A DNA stretch of 64,000 nucleotides from Aporhodopirellula aestuarii (GTDB lineage: Bacteria; Planctomycetota; Planctomycetia; Pirellulales; Pirellulaceae): assembly GCF_023701485.1 (NCBI RefSeq), contig NZ_JAMQBK010000031.1:186001-250000 (forward strand). The letters are read 5' to 3'. How positions within the stretch are numbered: position 1 is the stretch's first letter; each line of letters begins with the position of its first letter. The notes beneath the pieces are model-generated. The model was given only the letters and a program-made list of their open reading frames with translations. It was not told the DNA's origin and did no database searches. The position numbers and the translations under genes were made by a program. Shown here one piece after another: positions 27,052-35,664 of this stretch.

Positions 27052-27322
27052 CGGTGCACATCCTGATGATAAAAACTGAACTGATCACAGCAACGCTAGC
27101 GTCAGCAGGGGATAAACGCACACATCGCCAAACACAGCGAGAACACTCGCAAGGCGAAGGTAGGTATCCGCAAGAGGGAAAAAGAAACGCAGCCAAAAAC
27201 CCGCGTGACCAACAGCAGACAACTCAAATGAGCAGCCCATCGCAATGGACCGCACGCGTCTACGGATGATCTCCGCATGGATTGAAACTAACTAATGCAA
27301 AACGAAAGAGATTTGCGTTTCG

Positions 27323-27649
27323 CTAACAGCGGATCGGCGCCAAATTGTCGCTGGAGAGACGATGCCCCACGAGGGCTCGCGGGAAGTCGATGGTACGGAC
27401 CACTTCCCAATACGGCGTGCCGACGCGGAGTATGCTGAGACCGGAATCTTCCGCAAGATTCGCACGCTGACGACGCTCGACCGAACACGGCACGCGTTCT
27501 TCTAACTCTTCGGATTGATTCTGCGTCTCACGGTCGAGCGAAATCCGAGATACCGTGGCGGTAATCCCAAAACTCGGCAACGCAAACAGCAACAGCATGA
27601 TGCAAGGCATCATCCAATGCGGCTCAACGAATTGCGATTTTTTCGTCAT
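27323..27649 (-). CDS. Possible small exported protein (108 residues)
   Basis: A 108-residue frame with an N-terminal hydrophobic segment (MMPCIMLLLFALPSFGITAT) that could be a signal peptide or anchor, then a polar region (SLDRETQNQSEELEERV) and a more ordered end (GLSILRVGTPYWEVVRTIDF). The codon pattern (G/C-rich third positions in the second half) looks coding. No family is recognised and no ribosome-binding site is seen. It is the only candidate gene in the 850 bases between the SulP fusion and the acyltransferase gene. Confidence 0.45.
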   Translation of the reverse strand: MTKKSQFVEPHWMMPCIMLLLFALPSFGITATVSRISLDRETQNQSEELEERVPCSVERRQRANLAEDSGLSILRVGTPYWEVVRTIDFPRALVGHRLSSDNLAPIRC

Positions 27650-27901
27650 GGAGGGCGAAAATCGGCGTGTGAGTTTGGAATGTGGAGTTAGGTTGTGCGA
27701 CTATTCTTACGAACTCCGCATTCAGGAGCAAGAGAGATCGGAGTGATCCAACCGTCGCCCACCTACTGTATAGCGTCTCATTGATGCGATGGGTCCAGCA
27801 ATTCGATATAAATCACCGCAATAACGAGATGACGGGTGCCCTGGAAGCGGCCGATTGTCACCGAAAATTCATCGTTTTGGCGGGCGGATGCGATCCCACG
27901 C

Positions 27902-28612
27902 TCAGGCCGCTCGACAGGATCCAGCCTTCGCTTGCGACTGCTCAAGCTGCGCCGCGGGCAGCCGGGGTTCCGTGTACGGAAATTCTTCTGGGTCAGCGAT
28001 CGACTCCAGCTCTGCTAACGTTTCTTGAATTCGCCGGCGGTAGGCTTCGAGCGTTTCATCGTCGCCGCATTTGAGTGGTTCAGAAAAATGCAGCTCGATC
28101 GTCGTGAACGGTTTGGGAACCTGCATCCGATCCCATGCTTTGCTAACGATCCATCGCCGGCGTGGAACTACGACAGCAGCCAGTACCACGGCACCGGATT
28201 GGCGTGACAGATCGCCAATTCCTTTGTGCACACGCCCACGTGGCCCACGTGGCCCATCGACCGTCAAACACGCCGGCCGCCCGTTGCACACGTGCCTGAT
28301 GAGATTGCGGAGCGCCGTCCGCCCGCCACGATTCGCCACCCCCTGTCCGCTCGATCCACGGACAGCCACGCAACCACTCAGCATCAAAGAGGGGACAATC
28401 ATTTCGCCGTCGGCGGATCGTGAAACCATCGCGCCGAGCCCACGCTCTGCTACCATCAACGCGGCGAATTGATGGGCATGCAAAACGGCAAAAACATAGG
28501 GCGTTTTTGACTGGCGCAGCACCGGACGGATGTCGTTGTAAACCTTGACACGACATGTCCAACGCAAGGCAACTAAAGTGATGGCAACGAGCCACGAAAA
28601 GAACGTTCTCAT
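27902..28612 (-). CDS. Lysophospholipid acyltransferase family protein (DUF374)
   Basis: A 236-residue protein of the LPLAT/DUF374 group. An N-terminal hydrophobic segment (FFSWLVAITLVALRW) is followed by YVFAVLHAHQFAALM, where the DUF374 catalytic H(x4-5) motif lies, then VSRSADGEMIV, AVRGSS and LTVDGPRGPRGRVHKGI, a hallmark of this family. Members transfer acyl chains in lipid A or phospholipid metabolism at the inner membrane. The C-terminal 30 residues are Ala/Gln-rich. It is divergent from the transporter gene at 28790. Confidence 0.88.
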   Translation of the reverse strand: MRTFFSWLVAITLVALRWTCRVKVYNDIRPVLRQSKTPYVFAVLHAHQFAALMVAERGLGAMVSRSADGEMIVPSLMLSGCVAVRGSSGQGVANRGGRTALRNLIRHVCNGRPACLTVDGPRGPRGRVHKGIGDLSRQSGAVVLAAVVVPRRRWIVSKAWDRMQVPKPFTTIELHFSEPLKCGDDETLEAYRRRIQETLAELESIADPEEFPYTEPRLPAAQLEQSQAKAGSCRAA

Positions 28613-28789
28613 CCTCTTTAACGCTCTGCGGTGTCAGTCGAATCAGTTCGACAAAATCGAAGGGGCATTTTTGTTCACGCACACCACGACTCCATCTAGC
28701 CCGGTTGACGGGTCGAAACGCTATTTAGAAAAAATGCTCGCACAGGTAAACCGCAACTTGTGTAAATTTCCAATCTACCGGATGCCGCA

Positions 28790-30130
28790 TTGAGCCTCCC
28801 CACGTATCGAGCAATTGGCGCCCTCTTTTGCTTCGCGTTCCTGATTTCCGCCTCATACGTATTGAACAGCTCAATCGGCATGAGTTTGTATCTTGCGCGG
28901 GTCGGAACGTCGGCGCTGCCTCTTGTTCTGGTCGCGTCGGCCGTCGTTGTCGTCGTCGTCTCCTCGCTCACGTATGTCTTGATCAACTGGGTCGCCCCGC
29001 GGCGATGCATCGTGGCAACGTGGGCTCTACTGGCATCGGCGTCGGCATTTTTGTCGCTGCAACTTGCGGAATCTCATCACTCGGCGATCATCCTTGGATT
29101 GATCTACGTGCTGGCCGAGGTGCGTGGATGCGTGAACACCGTTTTTTTAACAACGGTGACGACGGATTGGTTTCGCAATTCCGATTCCAAACGTCCCTAC
29201 ACGCTGGTGGCGGCGGGCGCGCCCATCGCCGGAATCGTGGCTGGTCTGTTTCTGACTTGGGGCGCGATCTCGGTCGGCAATGTGAGAATTTTGCAAATCA
29301 TCTCGCTGCTCGACGTCGCCGTGGCGGTGCTGGCGTGGTCGCTGCCGAAGCATTCATTGATGTCATCGGCAGCCACATCGAATAGCGACGACGATGGATC
29401 CGAACTCGCGTTTGCACACGTCACTGCGAAGGCCTCGAATGATGCCGCGACACCCGAACTCACCCACATCGCTCACCACGACTCTGAATCCGTCACCGAC
29501 GTTCACCCGGTCACGCGGGTCGCCCCCTCTAAATTGCTGTTGCAGTTTCGTTCGTACATTGTCGTCTTGATGGTGCTCAAAACGGCGGTGCTCACGTTGA
29601 TCGGCTACCAATGGAAAGTCGCCATCTCTGATTATTGGCACGAAGACGAGGCCGATCTGATTGCGTATTTCGCCGCCTACTACGCAACCGTCGACACTTT
29701 GATTTTGTCTTCTCAAATATTCTTTGCCGGTCGATTGCTTGATCGATTCGGCGTGGGAATGGCGCTGCGTGGTTATCCGTTGCTGTTAGCCTCGATGGCC
29801 TTGGCCGCCATAGTCTTTGACAGTGCCTTGGGTTTGATGGTCGTCTTCACACTCGCTCGCGCGTTCGATGTGTTTCGACGGTCACTCCATGATCCCGCAC
29901 TCGCGTCCGCGTTCACGATCTTAAGCAAACGATTTCGCCGCCAATCGATCGTGATGATCAAGGGGATCGCCAAACCGATCGCGGAAGTCGTTACGGCGTT
30001 GGCGTTGTTTGTCTATGCGTCCCAAATCACGTCCGATGAGATCACGGTCATCTGGTGGGTGCTTCTGATCCCGTGGATTTTGGCGGCAACAGCAGCAAGC
30101 AAGATCCATCACCTAAGCAACGGTCACTAA
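28790..30130 (+). CDS. Multi-helix transporter, MFS or nucleotide-translocase-like
   Basis: A 446-residue polytopic membrane protein with about 11-12 hydrophobic segments and a long hydrophilic loop in the middle (about residues 195-245, rich in Ser, Asp and His). The frame has no upstream ATG before an in-frame stop, so a TTG at 28790 (MSLPTYRAIGALFCFAF) is the likely start. The first half, with YVLINWVAPRRCI and a six-helix bundle, recalls MFS and ATP/ADP-translocase-like transporters. Substrate unknown. The divergent acyltransferase gene starts about 180 bases away. Confidence 0.72.
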   Translation: MSLPTYRAIGALFCFAFLISASYVLNSSIGMSLYLARVGTSALPLVLVASAVVVVVVSSLTYVLINWVAPRRCIVATWALLASASAFLSLQLAESHHSAIILGLIYVLAEVRGCVNTVFLTTVTTDWFRNSDSKRPYTLVAAGAPIAGIVAGLFLTWGAISVGNVRILQIISLLDVAVAVLAWSLPKHSLMSSAATSNSDDDGSELAFAHVTAKASNDAATPELTHIAHHDSESVTDVHPVTRVAPSKLLLQFRSYIVVLMVLKTAVLTLIGYQWKVAISDYWHEDEADLIAYFAAYYATVDTLILSSQIFFAGRLLDRFGVGMALRGYPLLLASMALAAIVFDSALGLMVVFTLARAFDVFRRSLHDPALASAFTILSKRFRRQSIVMIKGIAKPIAEVVTALALFVYASQITSDEITVIWWVLLIPWILAATAASKIHHLSNGH

Positions 30131-30140
30131 ACTCGCGCTT

Positions 30141-30884
30141 CTAATCGAGCGGGGTGATCGGTTGATTGGCGTGAACAGATGCCGAGGAGGTTGAGCGTGT
30201 CATCAGTCCGTCTTCCATTTCATAAATCGTGTCGAAAACATCAAGGGCACGATGGTCGTGCGTCACGACGATCACGCCGGCTCCCTGTTCATGAGCAACC
30301 TTGGCAAACAGTTCCATCACTTGACGTCCACGCTGTCCATCGAGCGCCGCGGTGGGTTCGTCCGCCAAAATCACGCTGGGCCGATTCGCCAACGCCCGCG
30401 CAACAGCGACACGTTGTTGTTGCCCGCCTGAAAGCATGGATGGGAAATTGCCGGCGCGATCGGCGACACCGAGGTAGTCCAACAATTCCATCGCACGGTG
30501 GCGAGAGGCCCGCGCGGATTCGCCGCTGAGCTGCATCGCGATTTGAACGTTCTCGATCGCTGACAAAAACGGTATCAGGTTGGATTTTTGAAAGATGAAT
30601 CCAAGATGTTTGCGGCGGAAGGACCGCAGATTCGTGTACGCGGCATCCCCATCTTGAACGAGTTTCCCACCGATGGTGATTCGACCCGACGTGGGCGTAT
30701 TGATCAGCCCCACGGCGGTGAGGAACGTTGATTTTCCGCTGCCGCTAGGTCCGAGCAACGCGACCACTTCGCCCCGGGCGACTCGCATCGAAGCGTTTTT
30801 CATCGCGACGACTTCGGTGTTGCCACTGCCGTATATTTTCGTTAGCCCCTCCGCTTCGATAGCCGCTGGTTCTGCCTGACTCAT
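30141..30884 (-). CDS. ABC exporter ATPase (DevA/LolD/MacB type)
   Basis: A 247-residue ATPase; ATG 30884 is chosen because it overlaps the upstream permease stop by ATGA. Walker A is GPSGSGKST, the signature [15 protein letters not shown], Walker [13 protein letters not shown], and the H-loop VTHDHR. This set, together with the [12 protein letters not shown] stretch, marks the MacB/LolD/DevA subfamily that powers FtsX-like permeases. It is the last gene of the five-gene overlapping chain that begins at 34915 and works with the permease and adaptor directly upstream. Confidence 0.93.
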   Translation of the reverse strand: MSQAEPAAIEAEGLTKIYGSGNTEVVAMKNASMRVARGEVVALLGPSGSGKSTFLTAVGLINTPTSGRITIGGKLVQDGDAAYTNLRSFRRKHLGFIFQKSNLIPFLSAIENVQIAMQLSGESARASRHRAMELLDYLGVADRAGNFPSMLSGGQQQRVAVARALANRPSVILADEPTAALDGQRGRQVMELFAKVAHEQGAGVIVVTHDHRALDVFDTIYEMEDGLMTRSTSSASVHANQPITPLD

Positions 30885-32092
30885 GCCAGCGCCTCGTTTG
30901 GGGAGATCTTCATCGCTTTCCAAATTCCCAGCAGGCTCGACAGCACCGAGATCGCCAACACAATGCCCGCCAACTGCAGTAAGTCGGCATTGGCCAAAAT
31001 CACTCGACGCGGAAACAGCGGAAACAACTGTTGACCAATCAGATAGGCGATACCGAATCCGACAAAACCGAGGATCAATGCCTGCTGCATGATCATGCCC
31101 AACACCACGGTGTTCGGCGCTCCGATCAGTTTCAACAATGCGATCGAGTGGATTTTATCGAGCGTCAATGTGTACAAGATCAAGGCCATGATGATTGCCG
31201 CAATCACGGTGAGCAGTACGCGAAACAACCCGATCTGTCGCCGCACTCGTTCGACACTGCCTTTGAGCAACAGTTCACGTTGACCATCGGCGGTGTAGAC
31301 CGACACGTCACCCCAGCCAGAAATCACGTCCGCGACTCGTTCGGGGTCCGCGCCCGGCGAGAGCGTCAACATCACGGCACTGATCTGCGGTTCGGCGACC
31401 GCGGGCAATTCGCTCGCTGGCCGCATCGCGTTCTCGAGCACCGACGGTTGCTGGATCGCCAGCTCAAACTGCTCGCCACGTGATCGGCGAGCGGCCCGTT
31501 CCAAACGTGTGGCTTCGCCCGGCGTGTCAAACTGAATCGCCAATGCATCGCTAACGCTAAAAAATGCCAACCCGTCGCCGCTCGCACTGATCATGTTCTC
31601 GGTCAGGCCCACGACCGTATACGTTTCTTTGCCGAGTTTGATTCGCTCACCAAGGGCAAGTCCGAGTTGTTTGTCGGCGATCATTTCAAAATGAACTTGA
31701 CCGAGCGTTCGGCCAGCCGACAACGGCAACCACTCACCCTTATCGGTCGGCCAACTCAATCCCAACACCGCGATGCGAAGCGGTTTCCCGTCACGTTGGC
31801 GTTGAATCGTGTGATAGACAAATTCACGTGCCTGACTGACGCCGGGCACCGCCGCGGCACGGTAAACCAGATTCGATGAAACGCGAGACAACTCCGCAAA
31901 CGGCCCGCGTGTGTTTCGTTGCACGATCCAGAGGTCGGCATCGACACGTTCGATCAACAACGTTGCGTCTTCGACCACACCGCGATAGATGCCTCCCATG
32001 CCCATCACGACCATTAACAACATGCCGATGCCCACCGCAGTCAGTGCGAATCGTCCGAAGTTGTGACGGATGTCTTTGGTGGCAAGGTTCAT
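30881..32092 (-). CDS. ABC exporter permease (DevC type, FtsX/MacB domain)
   Basis: A 403-residue permease. The first helix (FALTAVGIGMLLMVVMGMGG) is followed by a large periplasmic MacB-PCD-like domain (about 45-270, with VGLTENMISASGDGLAFFS) and three C-terminal helices (VLLTVIAAIIMALILYTLTL, ALILGFVGFGIAYLIG, LAGIVLAISVLSSLLGI) of the FtsX family. The layout equals DevC of the DevBCA exporter. ATGA overlaps join it to the adaptor gene upstream and the ATPase gene downstream. The complex probably moves a lipid or small molecule outward from the inner membrane. Confidence 0.9.
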   Translation of the reverse strand: MNLATKDIRHNFGRFALTAVGIGMLLMVVMGMGGIYRGVVEDATLLIERVDADLWIVQRNTRGPFAELSRVSSNLVYRAAAVPGVSQAREFVYHTIQRQRDGKPLRIAVLGLSWPTDKGEWLPLSAGRTLGQVHFEMIADKQLGLALGERIKLGKETYTVVGLTENMISASGDGLAFFSVSDALAIQFDTPGEATRLERAARRSRGEQFELAIQQPSVLENAMRPASELPAVAEPQISAVMLTLSPGADPERVADVISGWGDVSVYTADGQRELLLKGSVERVRRQIGLFRVLLTVIAAIIMALILYTLTLDKIHSIALLKLIGAPNTVVLGMIMQQALILGFVGFGIAYLIGQQLFPLFPRRVILANADLLQLAGIVLAISVLSSLLGIWKAMKISPNEALA

Positions 32093-33249
32093 CGCGAAGC
32101 GTCCGTACGAATCGCGATCCTGCGTCCTGGCGACAGCCCCGTCGCCGGATTCACAGCCGAGACAATCACGTCACCCTCTTCTACACCTTGCAACACTTCC
32201 ACGGTGTCGCGACCGCGAACCCCAAGATTCAACTCATGCCATGCGGCGGTCCCGCCGTCGTTCGTGAAAACACCGAAACGCCCGTCTCGATGGACGAGTA
32301 ATTTTTCTGGCAGGACGAGTGTGTCAGACCGCTGAGCGACGTCGATGAACGTCTCCGCTCGCTGACCCACAGCCCAATTCTCGGGTAGCTCCAACACTCT
32401 CACGTCGACAATGAATTCGCGGGTTTCTCGGTCGGCTTCTCTTCCCAGCCGAGCGACCTTGCCGGGATAAGATTGCTCGGGTTCGCTGCGGAAGACGACG
32501 CGAGCGGTTTGTTCGGTTTTCAACTTGGACATGGCTGTTTCGTCCACCCACGCGCTGATCCATAATTCATCGAGCGAGATCAACGTCATGATGGAACTGC
32601 CGGGCACAACGACGTCGCCGGGTTCACGATTTCGCCGGACGATCAATCCATCGAAGGGGGCGTGGATTTCCGTGTCACGCAGGCGAGTGCTGTGATACTG
32701 CGCGGTCTTTTCGGCGGCGATGTATTCCTTTTGTCCTTCGGCGATTCCCGCCTCCGCGCGGGCAATATCCGCCTGAGCGACGGAGAGCGCCTCGGTCGCT
32801 TTGTCGGCATCGTCACGACTGGCGGCGTTCTTTTCAACGAGCGACTGAATCCGATCGTAACTCCGACGGGCCTGCTGATAGACGGCCTCGGCACGTTCTT
32901 TGTCTATCTTGAGGCGGGTGACCCCTGCGGCCGCCGCATCCACATTCGCCTGGGCGATGGCCACCTGTTGTGTTAACTCTTGATCGTCGAGTCGGACGAG
33001 CAATTCGCCCGCCGTCACACGCTCGCCTTGATCGACAAAGACCTCAACGATCCGTCCCGAGATTTTAGGACTGACCGTCGCCTCCACGCGTGCCTCTAAC
33101 GTCCCCGTCCCCATCACTTCCGCCACGATCGCGTCACGTTCGATCGTGTACGCCGCGACCGGTATCGGCGAGAACTTCAATTGATAAACCACTCCTCCGA
33201 CGACAACCGCGAAGAGGGCGAGTTTAAGTAGTTGCCATTTGATTTTCAT
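32089..33249 (-). CDS. HlyD/DevB-type periplasmic adaptor
   Basis: A 386-residue membrane-fusion protein; the start is placed at ATG 33249 (MKIKWQLLKLALFAVVVGG), overlapping the upstream stop by ATGA. A single N-terminal helix anchors it. VMGTGTLEARVEATVSPKIS and VDQGERVTAGELLVRLD form the first half-lipoyl motif, a coiled-coil hairpin spans about 85-185, and IHAPFDGLIVRRNREPGDVV is the second half-lipoyl motif. Beta-barrel and membrane-proximal domains follow. It bridges the DevC-like permease to the outer membrane. Confidence 0.92.
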   Translation of the reverse strand: MKIKWQLLKLALFAVVVGGVVYQLKFSPIPVAAYTIERDAIVAEVMGTGTLEARVEATVSPKISGRIVEVFVDQGERVTAGELLVRLDDQELTQQVAIAQANVDAAAAGVTRLKIDKERAEAVYQQARRSYDRIQSLVEKNAASRDDADKATEALSVAQADIARAEAGIAEGQKEYIAAEKTAQYHSTRLRDTEIHAPFDGLIVRRNREPGDVVVPGSSIMTLISLDELWISAWVDETAMSKLKTEQTARVVFRSEPEQSYPGKVARLGREADRETREFIVDVRVLELPENWAVGQRAETFIDVAQRSDTLVLPEKLLVHRDGRFGVFTNDGGTAAWHELNLGVRGRDTVEVLQGVEEGDVIVSAVNPATGLSPGRRIAIRTDASR

Positions 33250-34376
33250 GCGACTTGGTATTCCTCGACAAATCGTTTGTCGATCCATGTTTTTAGGTGC
33301 CAACACCAACGTGAGTGAACACTCAAAGGCCCATACTCAAGGAATGCTTTCCCATCGCCGGTATTAAGCAGTTTCAAAAAATCCGACTGAGGCTGGAATG
33401 ACTCCAGCGGACCGCCCGCGAAGAAAGCTCGTAGGTTGTGCCACAGTACGGGTGACTGACGTACCGCATAGACACCTGCCTTGGGTGACGGGGATTCGAT
33501 CACGGTTCCTGAATCACCCACCGCAAATACCCGAGGGTCGGTCAGAGATTGCAGGGTAGGGGAGGTCGCGATGAATCCACGGTCATCTGTCTGCAGGCCG
33601 AGCTTGCCAAGCACGGGCGGTGCCGCGGCACCGGTGGCCCAGATCACGCAATCGGTTTGATGTGTTTGACCGTCCTCTGTCGTGATGCTGTCCTGACCAA
33701 CGTCGGTGACCCGTTTTCCAGGTCGAACGCGGATCCCTCTTGAACTCAGTAGCGTTTCGAGACGGCGGATACTGCGGTCGCTCATCCCATCCGCCACGCG
33801 GTCACTGCTGGTAAAGATCTCGATTGACAGGTCGGCGGCCTTCTTTTGATCGCGTTTGGCAAATTGTTGAAGCAAACAAAACGCGATCTCAACGCTCGCG
33901 ACGCCGCCCCCAACAACCGACACTCTCAACGGCGAATTCGGTTGAGCGGCGCCATCCAAGTGCTGCTCTAAACGGGTCAGGAATGTTTGCATTGGTTTGA
34001 TCGGCACCATCAATGGCGAGTCGGCATGATCTTGCCAACCGGCCGGCATGGAGCCAACACCAACGGACAGCGCATTAAAAGAAATCGGTTCGTGATCTGA
34101 AAAGTGAATCATTCCCGATTCCAAATCCAACCGCTCGGTATCGGCCAAAATCAACTTCGCCCCCGCTCGCTCGGCAAGAGACTCCAAATGGATACGCATC
34201 TCGTCGTCTTGGAATTGCCGACCCAATGTTCCCGGCAGCATGCCCGAATAAGTTGCCGTGGGAAACCGACTGATACACGTCAACGAGCAATCGGCAATCG
34301 GCTCACTCGCCCACTTCTTCACAACGTGAGCGTTCGTGTGTCCGATCCCCAGCAGAATGACGTTTTGAGTAGCCAC
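33246..34376 (-). CDS. FAD-dependent pyridine nucleotide oxidoreductase, SelD-associated type (TIGR03169-like)
   Basis: A 376-residue flavoprotein beginning at GTG 34376 with NVILLGIGHTNAHVVKKW, a GxGxxN variant of the FAD-binding motif, followed by TATYSGMLPGTLGR, RAGAKLILADTERLDL and SVGVGSMP. This pattern matches the oxidoreductases found fused to or beside selenophosphate synthase (TIGR03169), distant relatives of NDH-2 and sulfide:quinone reductase. CVIWATGAAAPP and VFAVGDSGTV give the second nucleotide-binding and FAD-ribityl sites. No SelD is in the window. Here it lies between an exported rhodanese and an ABC exporter, joined to both by overlapping stop/start codons, so a sulfur role is equally possible. 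Confidence 0.85.
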   Translation of the reverse strand: MATQNVILLGIGHTNAHVVKKWASEPIADCSLTCISRFPTATYSGMLPGTLGRQFQDDEMRIHLESLAERAGAKLILADTERLDLESGMIHFSDHEPISFNALSVGVGSMPAGWQDHADSPLMVPIKPMQTFLTRLEQHLDGAAQPNSPLRVSVVGGGVASVEIAFCLLQQFAKRDQKKAADLSIEIFTSSDRVADGMSDRSIRRLETLLSSRGIRVRPGKRVTDVGQDSITTEDGQTHQTDCVIWATGAAAPPVLGKLGLQTDDRGFIATSPTLQSLTDPRVFAVGDSGTVIESPSPKAGVYAVRQSPVLWHNLRAFFAGGPLESFQPQSDFLKLLNTGDGKAFLEYGPLSVHSRWCWHLKTWIDKRFVEEYQVA

Positions 34377-34915
34377 TACCGAGTGACCTGTTCGTACTTG
34401 GGTGGAATCTTGTAGCGGTCGCTATAGGTGTGAACGCGATTGGTGAGTTCCCCGTCGAGAGTCACCACGGGCAACCCGGCACCGACCCATTTCAAAATAC
34501 TTCCTTGGTAGTTTTTCACCTTCACGCCTTTGGCAACAAGCTCTTTTGCGTACGCGCCGCTACGGCCGCCGACGGTGCAATAGGGGATGACCAATTTTCC
34601 TCGATACTTCTCCGCATTCTTTTCAAACTCTGCTTTCGTGACGGCACCGGGGATGACCGACACGTTCACTTCGGCCTCCGAGCGAACGTCAACGACAACG
34701 AAGTCAGCTAACGGAACCGGTTTTCCCGCTTCCCTGGCCTTGGCTTCGGACTGCTGCTTCTGCACCAGCATTTTGTGGAGATCGTCAGTGCTGATGGTGT
34801 CGATCTTAGGGCCACCAAAAAAGCCACCGAACTGAGCGGGCGCAGGCGAAACACCCAAAAGAACGGGGACGACAAATGCAAACAGGGCTACCAAACGGAG
34901 TGTCGGATACTTCAT
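34376..34915 (-). CDS. Exported rhodanese-like protein
   Basis: A 179-residue periplasmic protein from ATG 34915. The signal sequence RLVALFAFVVPVLLG ends near APAQ. One rhodanese domain follows: VDVRSEAEVNVSVIPGAV is the substrate-binding entry, and CTVGGRSG is the active-site loop with its catalytic Cys. Rhodaneses carry sulfane sulfur on that Cys. The stop TAG shares one base with the GTG start of the FAD oxidoreductase, so the two should be made together. It starts the five-gene overlapping chain. Confidence 0.88.
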   Translation of the reverse strand: MKYPTLRLVALFAFVVPVLLGVSPAPAQFGGFFGGPKIDTISTDDLHKMLVQKQQSEAKAREAGKPVPLADFVVVDVRSEAEVNVSVIPGAVTKAEFEKNAEKYRGKLVIPYCTVGGRSGAYAKELVAKGVKVKNYQGSILKWVGAGLPVVTLDGELTNRVHTYSDRYKIPPKYEQVTR

Positions 34916-34978
34916 ACAATTCGTTCTCAATGGGGTGTTAACTGTCGAACGGGAAACTTATTCGAAAAAGATCGAAAA

Positions 34979-35572
34979 CTACTCGGATTGAACCCAAAAC
35001 CAACCACGCAGCTCGCCTTCGCTAAAACCGGTTGCTTGGTCGTCTGGGTAAAGCCTCGCGAGTTGGTCCTGGATGATGGGTGCGATTTGGTCGGACGGTC
35101 CATGACACATCAGGCACTGCACCTGCAACTTGATGGGCAGGAGTGCGGCCACGTGCTGGTTAGACAGCGTGACGAAGGTCGGTGTCTGCGTCTTCGCATC
35201 CGTCAATGGTTTCGCCCAGGCGGGCGGCGTGTTGTTCGGATTGCGAAGCCGGACTCCGACGCGGCCGATCTTCACATCGAATTCCTCTCCGACTTCCGTG
35301 GCGATCTTCGGAGCTTCTTGATTACAGACCTGGATCGCCGCAGCGGGACCTTGAGCCATCGCCTCCATCAATCGCCCCGACAATCGCTGCTGTAGTGCAT
35401 CTTTGGCCGCAATGAGCGTTTGCTGTTGTTCAGCATTGGGCTCACTACCATCGACAATCGTCACCGACACCTGCTCGGTTGCCGCTGGTGTCGGCGTGGA
35501 TGGCTTGGGCGAGCAACCGGCGAACACGACCGTTGCCAACGACAACGTTGTTACGATGCGAATGCGTTTCAT
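34979..35572 (-). CDS. Tll0287-like (DUF3365) haem-binding lipoprotein
   Basis: A 197-residue lipoprotein from ATG 35572 (MKRIRIVTTLSLATVVFAGC, lipobox LxxVFAGC). The soluble domain resembles the Tll0287-like/DUF3365 group: AIQVCNQEAPKIATEV, then RVGVRLRNPNNTPPAWA with the conserved R(N)P-N pairs, and a single covalent haem-binding site CLMCHG near residue 165. The location should be periplasmic, tethered to a membrane. It probably acts as a redox sensor or electron carrier. In this operon it could accept electrons from sulfur oxidation, which is inference from context. Confidence 0.85.
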   Translation of the reverse strand: MKRIRIVTTLSLATVVFAGCSPKPSTPTPAATEQVSVTIVDGSEPNAEQQQTLIAAKDALQQRLSGRLMEAMAQGPAAAIQVCNQEAPKIATEVGEEFDVKIGRVGVRLRNPNNTPPAWAKPLTDAKTQTPTFVTLSNQHVAALLPIKLQVQCLMCHGPSDQIAPIIQDQLARLYPDDQATGFSEGELRGWFWVQSE

Positions 35573-35664
35573 GTCATCGGTCCTGAATGAGAAGACGGGG
35601 CGGCTAAAAATTCGATTCGGGAGAGCAGTCAAGAGACGAGCATACCCCCGATGCGTCACAGGCA

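Noticed and set aside
33246-34376. Calling the FAD oxidoreductase a sulfide:quinone reductase
   Set aside because: The opening motifs (TYSGMLPG and neighbours) fit the SelD-associated group better, and the paired redox cysteines of SQR are not evident.
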